From Diplodia intermedia (lineage: Eukaryota > Ascomycota > Dothideomycetes > Botryosphaeriales > Botryosphaeriaceae): a stretch of 64,000 nucleotides of DNA. The stretch is taken from contig JAKEKT010000017.1 in assembly GCA_021495925.1 (NCBI GenBank), positions 248,001 to 312,000 on the forward strand, read 5' to 3'. The notes under the pieces are model-generated. The model saw nothing but the letters and a program-made list of their open reading frames with translations, did no database searches and was not told the origin of the DNA. Made by a program: the position numbers and the translations under genes. The stretch's first letter is position 1, and every line of letters begins with the position of its first letter. Of the stretch, positions 56,063 to 64,000 are shown one piece after another.

Positions 56063-57017
56063 TAGAACGAGAGGTCTTGTGGCTCTCGCGTAAAGGCCAG
56101 CGTTCTTCAAAGTAGAGAACATGGTGTAGGAGAAAGGAGAGGCTAGAGGGTAGGTGTTTTCGTGCAGCTCACTGGCACCAGCCCCGTTTCCGTATCTTGT
56201 CTCGGGTTCATCCTCCTCGTGTCATCGAGTCCCTTTCAATCCCTTCGTGTCATAGGTGCATAGAACTGCGCATAGGGTTGTTGACTTGGCGTCTCTCCCC
56301 TCGATTCCATCGTTACTGTTTTTACTTTTGAAGTCTTGGGGTGGCAAGGAAGAAGCATTATAGCATGGCAACATGCGAACGGCTGCATGTCTCACGGTAA
56401 AAAGGAATCTTAAAAATAAGGCATTCACCAACGGAGAAGGGAACAGCATTTTCAAATCCCTTGGCAGCATCGGAATATACATCATGAGGCACTTTCAATA
56501 TTTTATTCCGTTCATCGATTGTGTTCTAGTACTTTCGGTGGAATGGCAGGCGTTTTGAGGTATCTAAGAAGGGAAATTATCGGTATCCAGGAAAGGGTAT
56601 GGTAGGGATCACGTTCAGTCTCGGCTTTTTGTGTTTCTTTTGGGTGGCTATATTGTACGATTGAGCTACGAACTATGTGTCTCTATTGAAGTGCCTGTCA
56701 ATCATGACTTTCCCTTGCTGTCTTTTGTCATTCCGAGTATATAAGGTGTGGGCCACAGTCCTAACTAGGCTAGGAGAAAGTGGGACTGGAAGATGTATCG
56801 ACACATTCTAGTTGATAACCAAGCGCCTTTTCCCTCTCGTCGACGTTTCCCACGGCATCATTAGACTGGCTTTGTTGATCTGTTTAATTTTTATTTCTTC
56901 CCTAGTCACCACTCTACAACCCATCTGGTGTTGCATAGGTTTACATAAGAGTACATAGTTCAGGTCGCCTCATCGAGCGGCGACCACAACTAGACAACAA
57001 TTGGAATTGCGATCCAT
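56063..57017. other. Convergent intergenic region
   Basis: 955 bp between two convergent 3' ends. AT-rich from 56380; nothing gene-like. Confidence 0.5.
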
Positions 57018-58510
57018 TTACATCCGACTCCTCTCCAAAACCTCCTCAACCTTCTCCTTTACACCAGCCTTGCCGTTGTACTCCTGCATGAGTTTCTGCA
57101 AGACTGCGCGGTCGTCAGACAGCCTCCTCGCCTGCTCAAGGATGTATCTCTCCCTCGGCAGACCCAGCCAGGAGTGCGGATACTCCCTGTAGTTGGCGGC
57201 GGGGTCACTGTCGAGCAACTCGAGAGTCGGCTGCTGGCTGAAGAAGTTGTCGATATCGTTGCGGCTGACGTCATTGAAGGTGGCCGGCCGCCAGTTGGGG
57301 CGCTCCTTCTGGCGGCGCACCAGGCGGGCCTCGACGCCTTCGACGAAGTCCGGGTGGGCCATGAAACGCGAGGCGATGTTGTGCTCATGACGGAAGGTGT
57401 CAGCGATGCCCCAATGCTGGGATGTGCGCATCTGCCTGAGAGCGACGAGCACCGAGGTGGGCGAGCGCTGTTGCATCGTGTCAATGATCCTGGTGGCCCA
57501 TTTGCTTAGCTGCTCGTTGTTGGACTCTTTGAGCGTGGTGAGGGCATCGATGATGTCAGCAATGGATGCACGTTTGAAGCACTCGTCGACGGCGACGCGC
57601 AAAATGCCCGAGATTTCGGCACGGGGGGCGGGAAGGCCGGTGACGAATTCTTCAATGGTGGCGTTGATGATGTGGTGACGCTCTTGCAGCGAGGCATAGT
57701 CCTTGAATGTCAGCTCGGCGAGGCGATTCTCGAGGTCTGGAAGAGAAGAGGAGTGGATATAGTGGGTTGCGATGCCGTGGTAGCTGCCGATAAGTTAGCT
57801 GGAGGGCATGCTGTGAACAACAGAGCTCTTACAAGACGTCGGCACCCTTCAGTTGCTCACTAGTCAGAGCAAGGTAGGTGCCCATTTGACCGTCCATCCG
57901 AGGCAGGAAGAAGCTTGCACCAACATCAGGGAAGAAACCAATGGTTGTTTCAGGCATCGCGAAGACAGTGTTCTCAGTGGCTATCCTGAAAGGAGCGTGG
58001 ACGCTTAAACCGACACCGCCTCCCATTGTGATACCATCCATGAAGGCAATGTAGGGCTTAGAGTAAGTAGCAATGAGGTGGTCCAACTTGTATTCCAGGC
58101 CGAAGTAATCGCTGGAGTGCTTCTGGCCTTCCTCACCCTGCTTGTTTTGTTCGGCGAGCGCGGCAACATCCCCACCGGCACAGAAAGCGCGTCCATTGCC
58201 CTTGATGATGATGACATTGGCCATCTGGGACTGCGACCACTCGCGTAGTCGGGGTATAATCTTGCGGGCCATAGAGCCGTTGAGGGAGTTGAGCTTCTTT
58301 GGCCGGTTCAGCTCGATGGTGCGCACGCCATAGATCCTGTCGAACAGCACATCGTCGGGGTCATCGTTCGCTCGAGGCCTGACGAGCTCGGCCTCGGATG
58401 GGGAAGCGGCGGAGTACTGCGGGTACGCGTTAGCAGCGGGCGGGGAGCATGGCGGCAAGGGCTAAACGAACCTGCCTTGCCGGGGGCATTATTTTGGCGC
58501 GAAGAGGCAT
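57018..58510 (-). CDS. 3-hydroxyisobutyryl-CoA hydrolase, mitochondrial
   Basis: Valine-catabolism enzyme of the crotonase fold (human HIBCH; yeast Ehd3 homologue): releases 3-hydroxyisobutyrate from its CoA ester. Exons 58510-58472, 58416-57833, 57783-57018; 1,389 nt, 462 aa; introns 55 and 49 nt. The first 13-residue exon plus the next gives a basic, Ser/Ala-rich start (MPLRAKIMPPARQYSAAS) fitting a mitochondrial presequence. Crotonase landmarks: IELNRPKKLNSLNGSMARKI, GRAFCAGGDVAALAEQ for the oxyanion hole, FMDGITMGGGVGLSVHAPFR, and MPETTIGFFPDVGASFFLPR with the catalytic Glu and Asp. After the second intron YHGIATHYIHSSSLPDLE continues into the long HIBCH-specific C-terminal half. It lies divergent from mitochondrial EF-Tu. 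Confidence 0.94.
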
Positions 58511-59042
58511 GGCGAGAGGGGACGAAAGCGGCCGCGAGCTCCAACTCGACGGGTTGGCAGCGCGTCGTGAACAGGTGCGTAGAAACATGGACGCGGGTGT
58601 ACTATGGTACTTGTAGTGTGCAGATGCGGAGGTGACGACAGGCTAAGCCGAGCCTCGGGTAACCGAACGGAGCAGGGCGTGCGCACGCAAGGCGGTGGAC
58701 GGGCAAAGAGATAGTGGCGGGAGACTGAGGGCAATTGGGCACGAAGCGTCAGCCAAGAGCTCCGTAACGACGCGTCGGGGTGCTGCTGCGAGTGCTGCTG
58801 CGAGTGCTGGTGGGCAATTCGCGGCGCAAGAAAGCAGAAGCTCCGCACCGAAGCCGCCCGCAGCTCCTCCGAGCGTCACGTGCGACGATCGATCCGACGC
58901 GCTAAGAAATTGTTCGAGCTTCCAGTTCGCCGCCGTGTCCGCAGAGCTGCAGCGTCCATCTTCTCCGCCATCCCCAGCCGCGCTCCATCGCACCCTCTCC
59001 TCTCAATTGCAGTCTCTTGGGCCCTTGGTGTCGCTCGAAGCC
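58511..59042. promoter_or_regulatory. Bidirectional promoter of HIBCH and TUF1
   Basis: 532 bp between divergent ATGs, both for mitochondrial proteins. A direct duplication of tgctgcgagtgctgctgcgagtgctg-like text near 58781-58810 is visible. No TATA box. Confidence 0.5.
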
Positions 59043-60579
59043 ATGTCTGCCATCTCCCGCGCCCTTCTGCGCACCTCGCGTGTGGCTTTGCGCCAGCGCT
59101 CTGGCGCCAACCCGCTCACCACCACTCTGGGTCTCAATGGCACCCAGCAGTACATGGGCCACGTGCGCAACTATGCCGCTGCCTTCGAGCGTACCAAGCC
59201 GCACGTCAACATCGGTATGGCCCAAGCCCCGCGCCATCCGGCGGCGATGCTTATTTCGAACAGGTACCATTGGTCACGTCGATCACGGCAAGGTACATTC
59301 CCATTGCCCCACCACCGGTCTCTACGTTGCTGACGGCTGCAGACCACCTTGACCGCTGCCATCACCAAGCGTCAGGCCGAGAAGGGCTATGCCAACTTCC
59401 TCGAGTACGGCGCCATTGACAAGGCTCCCGAGGAGCGCAAGCGTGGTATCACCATCTCGACCGCCCACATCGAGTACCAGACCGACAACCGCCACTATGC
59501 CCACGTCGACTGCCCCGGTCACGCCGATTACATCAAGAACATGATTACCGGTGCTGCCAACATGGACGGTGCGATTATCGTCGTCGCCGCCTCCGACGGC
59601 CAGATGTGCGTAACCACGGCCCGCCAATGCCCGCCAGGACTCGAAAACTGACGTGCAGCAGGCCCCAGACTCGTGAGCACTTGCTGCTTGCCCGCCAGGT
59701 CGGTGTGCAGAAGATTGTCGTTTTCGTCAACAAGGTCGATGCCGTCGATGACAAGGAGATGTTGGAGCTCGTCGAAATGGAGATGCGTGAGCTGCTCACC
59801 TCCTACCAGTTCGAGGGTGACGACACTCCTATCATCATGGGTTCCGCCCTCTGCGCCCTCGAGAACCGCGAGCCTGAGATCGGTGTCCAGGCCATTGACA
59901 AGCTGCTCGAGGCCGTCGACACCTGGATCCCCACCCCGGAGCGTACTCTCGACAAGCCCTTCCTCATGTCTGTTGAGGATGTCTTCTCCATCGCTGGCCG
60001 TGGTACTGTCGCCTCCGGCCGTGTCGAGCGTGGTATTCTGAAGAAGGATTCCGAGATCGAGCTCGTTGGCAAGAACGCCACTCCCATCAAGACAAAGGTC
60101 ACCGACATTGAGACCTTCAAGAAGTCTTGCGACGAGTCCCGCGCTGGTGACAACTCTGGCCTGCTGCTCCGTGGCGTCAAGCGTGAGGATGTCAAGCGTG
60201 GTATGGTCATTGCCGCTCCTGGGACCCAGAAGGCGCACAAGAAGTTCCTGTGCTCCATGTATGTCCTGACCAAGGAGGAGGGTGGCCGTCACACTGGCTT
60301 CCACAACAACTACCGCCCCCAGGTCTTCATCCGCACTGCTGGTAAGTGCAAACGCTTCAAGTTCCGATGGCAGTTGCTGATTATGTCTTAGATGAGGCTG
60401 CTTCTCTCACTTGGCCCGAAGATGCCGAGGACCAGGACAAGATGGTCATGCCCGGTGACAACGTCGAGATGGTCTGCGAGATCCACCACCCCGCTCCGCT
60501 TGAGGCTGGTCAGCGCTTCAACGTTCGTGAGGGTGGCCGCACCGTCGCCACCGGCCTGGTCACCCGCATCATCGAGTAA
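59043..60579 (+). CDS. TUF1: Mitochondrial translation elongation factor Tu
   Basis: GTPase that brings aminoacyl-tRNA to the mitochondrial ribosome. Exons 59043-59214, 59264-59292, 59343-59605, 59662-60341, 60392-60579; 1,332 nt, 443 aa. The N-terminal 45 residues are Arg/Ser/Ala-rich, a mitochondrial presequence. The P-loop GHVDHGKTTLT is assembled across the second intron (exon 2 is only 29 nt). Further G motifs: switch I with RKRGITISTAHIEYQ, DCPGHADYIKNMITG, and NKVDAVDD. Domain II (GRGTVASGRVERGILKK) and domain III (HTGFHNNYRPQVF, then MPGDNVEMVCEIHHP) complete the protein; ends GLVTRIIE. All introns are 49-56 nt, and every exon phase checks. Confidence 0.97.
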
Positions 60580-61835
60580 ATGCTTGGGCGCTCCACCAAA
60601 ATAAATACCCCAATGACGAGCCGTGGATCCACAGCCGTTATGATTGGCTACGCTTCGCCTGCTCACTACCTGCGTCTGGAGTGTCAACACACCGCTTTTT
60701 GTATATGATGCCCATCTCCTCACATCTCTCCTCTCTTCGCTCCTGTTCTTATCTGTACTTTACTGGGCGTCACTAGATAGTGGGCATGGCATGCATGGCG
60801 TTCTGTAGGTAGCCAAGGATGGAAAGTGAAAAGCAACGATTCGATTCAAACGGCTCAGACCACATATATTCCATTGGTGAACTGATTTGTTGTGGTAGGT
60901 TTAGCGTGGGGTTTCCAGGACTGGGTCTGAGCCTCACAGGGGAGACCAGCCTTCTGTAAGTATTATCGTGCGTTTTGAGACAAAATACTGAAGATATGTG
61001 CCTAAGGACATTCTTTAGGACCTAGGTAAAACACACGATATGCCAAGGCTGCTGCCTGGAGACGTTGTGATATGGCTGCGTTGACGAGCTACACAGATAT
61101 TTGATCCCACGAAGGAACCGGGCCCGTGCCATTCCAGCCCAGATTCTCGTCAACATATGTGAGGGATAGTGAAGGCACTTTTGGTCCCGGCTCCCGCTCG
61201 AAACAATCGCTACAGCTTGATCCAAGCAGAGTATTTCCCTACAGCAACACCCAAGGCAAGCAAGAATGTCTACAGGTCATCCGCCAAAACGACCGCTACA
61301 ATTTTGTTTCGGAGGCGGCGGCAAATAAACTTGGCGTACCGCGTTTCCCTCACTCTCGGCCTCCATTTCCGGTTCAACAGGCAAACGAGCACCGGATTGT
61401 CCGCAAACCATCCCTGCAAAACGTCACGATAGTTGTCGGAGAGTCCGACTGCGCCAACTTATCGCGGATCTTTTTGGGGGCGGGATTGCGGGCTCGGATC
61501 GGTGGATCGATCTCCGAGATCATAGTAGAAGTGTTCCGAGATACGAAGCTACTAGGCAGAGGAACCTTCATGAGGGGCTACTAGTAGGAGGGCAAAGTGT
61601 GACCAAGGAGATGGGGAGGCTCGCGTCGAGCATGTGGGAAGCACTCAAAGACACAGGTATCGATCCTGACGGGTTCCTGTCCGCCATTATGATCGACTCC
61701 AGCAACAATTGCAAGAAGTGGACGGTCGCAAACAACAACCCGGGCAATATACCTGGCTACGGATGCTTGCCGACTCCGGTTCGTGTGCAACCCTCGCGTA
61801 AATTACACCACCCGGGTCTCCACAGCTCCCAGAGC
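60580..61835. other. Intergenic region with an orphan open frame
   Basis: 1.25 kb between TUF1 and the P450 stop. The only candidate is the open frame at 61126-61584, listed separately; the rest shows no feature. Confidence 0.5.
61126..61584 (+). CDS. Orphan open frame, doubtful (retropepsin-like resemblance)
   Basis: An uninterrupted 152-codon frame. The stretch DRYNFVSEAAANKLGVPRFP is reminiscent of the segment after the catalytic motif in fungal retropepsin-like domains (NFIS..A..LGL), but the Asp-Thr/Ser-Gly triad itself is absent here (QND instead). No start context, intron structure or neighbouring element supports a gene. It could be an exon of a decayed retroelement or accessory protein, or a chance frame. 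Confidence 0.2.
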   Translation: MPFQPRFSSTYVRDSEGTFGPGSRSKQSLQLDPSRVFPYSNTQGKQECLQVIRQNDRYNFVSEAAANKLGVPRFPHSRPPFPVQQANEHRIVRKPSLQNVTIVVGESDCANLSRIFLGAGLRARIGGSISEIIVEVFRDTKLLGRGTFMRGY

Positions 61836-63696
61836 CTACGCTCTGCGTGCCTTGATATAGCACTGGTACCTCTGCTTGCAGAACCATGCCGTCTTCGTCT
61901 CCCATTCCTTCTCCGGCTCCACGAGCTCAAAGTCAAAGTTCATCACCAGCTGGGGGATGACCTTGCTGATTTCCAGCAGGCTGATGTGCTTGCCGATGCA
62001 AGTCCTCGAGCCGTGTCCGAACTGTCAAAAAGCAAACAAGTCAGCTTCCGCGCTTTTTCCTCACGCACGCCACAAGGGGAAAAAAATAAAGGGGGAGAGG
62101 GGGACCAAACTCACCGCCAAAGAATACCCCTCCATCCTGGCCCTGGTCACATCGTCCCTCTCCTCCAGCCACCTCTCGGGCCTGAACACCCCGGCGTCGC
62201 GCCCCCAAACCTCCTCGTTCCGATGCGCGACCCACGGATTGACGCCCACCTCGGCGCCGGCGGGCAGCCACGTGCCGGGCACGACCTCGACGCCGCGGCC
62301 GCGGCCGGCGCCGTCGTCGACGGGCACGCGGCGCAGCATGGGCTGGGCGACGGCGGGGTGCATGCGCAGCGCCTCCTTGAGCACCGCCTGCAGGTATGCG
62401 CAGCGCTGCGCCTCGGCGTACGTGACGGGGTCCGACGCGGTGCCGGCGGCGCGCGCGGCGGCGAGCTCGGCGCGCAGGCGCGCGAGCGCGGGCGGGTTGC
62501 GCAGCAGGTGGTACAGCACCGCCGACAGCGTGATGGCCGTCGTGTCGGAGCCCGCGGCGATGTTGCCGCTCGTGGCGTTGAACGTGTCGAAGGGCGTGTT
62601 GGGCCCCGCGGGCGCCTCGAGCCGGAGGAGCTTGGTCAGGAAGTCTGTCGTCTTCGTCGTCGGGGAACCGTCGTCGTCGTTGGTTGGGGCTTTCTCGTCT
62701 TGCGAGTAGGCGAATTGCTGCCGGCGGAGTGCGATTTGGCGTCTTATGTAGGCTTGGACCGGCTCTACGGGCGAGGGTTGGCCGAGGAGTTTGGAGATGC
62801 CGGTGATCCATGGGTGTAGGGTGGGTGCGTAGGCGCCGACGAGGCCGCCGTAGGTCATGGAGGTGTGGATGGCGGCGATGATGGAGGCGCTGTCGCACTC
62901 GGCGGTCATGAGGCCGAAGGTGCTGCTGGTCTGTGGTGAAGTGGAAGGATTGGCATGTCAGCTACAGCGCCGTCTCGCTGCTGTGCGCATGAATGCGGAG
63001 GGATGTGGTATTTGGTTGGGTAGAAAGGGACAAGAGGAAGGTACTCACGGTGATAGCGCCAATGACATCGAACGCATAGAATTGTAGCCATTCAACCATC
63101 TCGACTGGGCGATTTTCATGAGCGAACTTGTGGAACTTGTCCATGAGGATGGTGGTGCAGCCGTCGATGAAGCTCTCGTACGAGAGGAGGGTCGTCATCG
63201 AGTACAGCGATGCGATCCTGCGCCGCTGCGTCGAGTGTTCCTTGACATCGAGCTCTGCAAAGAGGTTGCTCACGTGCGGGTCTCTGAATGTGCCATAGAA
63301 GTCTGTTTTGGTGAACTTGGTGCCGTGGCCGTAGATGATGCGCACAGCGTCTGGGTCGTCGATGGAGTACTTGTTCGGACCGATGCGGACAACCTTGCCT
63401 AGCAAGACAGTGTCCAATCAGTAAGAGGGGATTTGCTATGAGTCCTGGAGTCAAGTACCATGCTGCTTGTGAAGGGCGATGTTCTGCTGCTCAAAGTCCC
63501 CATTCCAGAGGGCTCCGAGCTCCCACAACCCGGTGAACTTGGCCAGCCATGGGCCAGGAATGCTCCTCAACGGGCCAAAAAAAGCATTATAAGCTCTGTA
63601 TAGAACGAGCACGACAGAGTAGACAAGGGGAAGGACCAAAAGCCAAATTGCGGCTCTTCCCACATCCGCAAAACTCAGGCGAGAGAGGAGACCCAT
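61836..63696 (-). CDS. Cytochrome P450, pisatin-demethylase-like
   Basis: Membrane-bound haem monooxygenase. Exons 63696-63459, 63398-63049, 62930-62115, 62021-61836; 1,590 nt, 529 aa; introns 60, 118 and 93 nt. Seen: N-terminal anchor (AAIWLLVLPLVYSVVLVLY) followed by the Pro-rich hinge GPLRSIPGPWLAKFT, I-helix AAGSDTTA (about residues 320-327), ExxR in LKEALRMHP, FRPERW, and the haem loop FGHGSRTCIGKHIS with Cys476 as the axial ligand. The C-terminal exon is defined by a TTGACAG acceptor directly before this loop. The pattern fits the large fungal group around pisatin demethylase (CYP57/CYP68-like); the substrate is not predictable. A TATA-like element lies about 70 bp upstream. Confidence 0.94.
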
Positions 63697-64000
63697 GGTG
63701 AATGATATGCAATAGCGACCCTGAGCTCGATGCAAGCCATATTTGCGCTTCTGAAAAGCTACTTATATGCAGCATCTCGTAATCGGTTGGAGCATACGCT
63801 CCTTACAAATGGACCGATCGGCGTTGTTCCAAAACCCCGAGCACTGCTGCATGTTTCACTTCGGGCGAGAAGACACGTCGCGCAAATCTCTCTCAGGCGC
63901 TCATAGCACTTTAGGAAGGCATTTCACCGATCATGGACACCGGACCAATCGTAGGGCAGACCGTGGCCCTCGGGCAGTGGAGTTAGTATCCGAATTTCCC
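63697..64000. other. P450 upstream region, right window edge
   Basis: 304 bp upstream of the P450; TATA-like element only. No start of a neighbouring gene is visible. Confidence 0.5.
63763..63769 (-). promoter_or_regulatory. TATA-like element of the P450 gene
   Basis: Minus-strand catataag, about 70 bp before the ATG at 63696. Confidence 0.45.

Noticed and set aside
62041..62898. 285-codon Arg/His-rich frame on the minus strand within the P450
   Set aside because: Same strand but shifted frame of the P450 exon; no motifs.

Overview
The window looks like nuclear DNA of a filamentous ascomycete (Pezizomycotina). Genes are compact with many short GT-AG introns, mostly 49-60 nt. The gene content is typical of such fungi: a HET-domain protein, zinc-cluster regulators, an RTA1 protein, a phosphoketolase and a pisatin-demethylase-like P450, alongside conserved housekeeping genes. 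Placement in Dothideomycetes is only an impression. I found no rRNA, tRNA or CRISPR and no intact transposase or reverse transcriptase.

Layout: a 5'-truncated Rib2/Pus9-type pseudouridine synthase (+); nucleoporin NUP192 (-) head to head with the ATM-type kinase TEL1 (+), about 15 kb together; a HET-domain protein (-); a membrane-anchored ubiquitin protease (-) divergent from ribosome-biogenesis factor ALB1 (+); phosphoketolase (+). Next comes a gene-poor 2.1-kb stretch holding two 119-bp direct repeats and tandem arrays, then a more accessory block: zinc-cluster regulator (+), RTA1 membrane protein (+), FMN 2-hydroxyacid oxidase (-), second zinc-cluster regulator (-), GFA-fold protein (-), sulfatase (-), BAHD acyltransferase (+) and a small putative GNAT (-). 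The last third is again mostly housekeeping: TRAPP subunit TRS31 (-), COMPASS subunit SWD2 (-) divergent from the oxaloacetate carrier OAC1 (+), an unknown nuclear-looking protein (+), 3-hydroxyisobutyryl-CoA hydrolase (-) divergent from mitochondrial EF-Tu (+), and a cytochrome P450 (-).

Exon joins were chosen by hand so that phases agree and family-conserved residues are restored; the exon lengths of every multi-exon model given here sum to a multiple of three. Several neighbours share short divergent promoters (NUP192/TEL1, DUB/ALB1, SWD2/OAC1, HIBCH/TUF1). The last pair are both mitochondrial proteins. The 26-48 kb block has regulators, a transporter-like protein and tailoring-type enzymes but no polyketide synthase, NRPS or terpene synthase, so I do not call it a biosynthetic cluster.

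I see no clearly new system. The best candidates for a second look are the 29.7-30.6 kb repeat element with nested palindromes, the phase-neutral candidate intron at the TEL1 N-terminus, and the triple CreA-like motif upstream of phosphoketolase.
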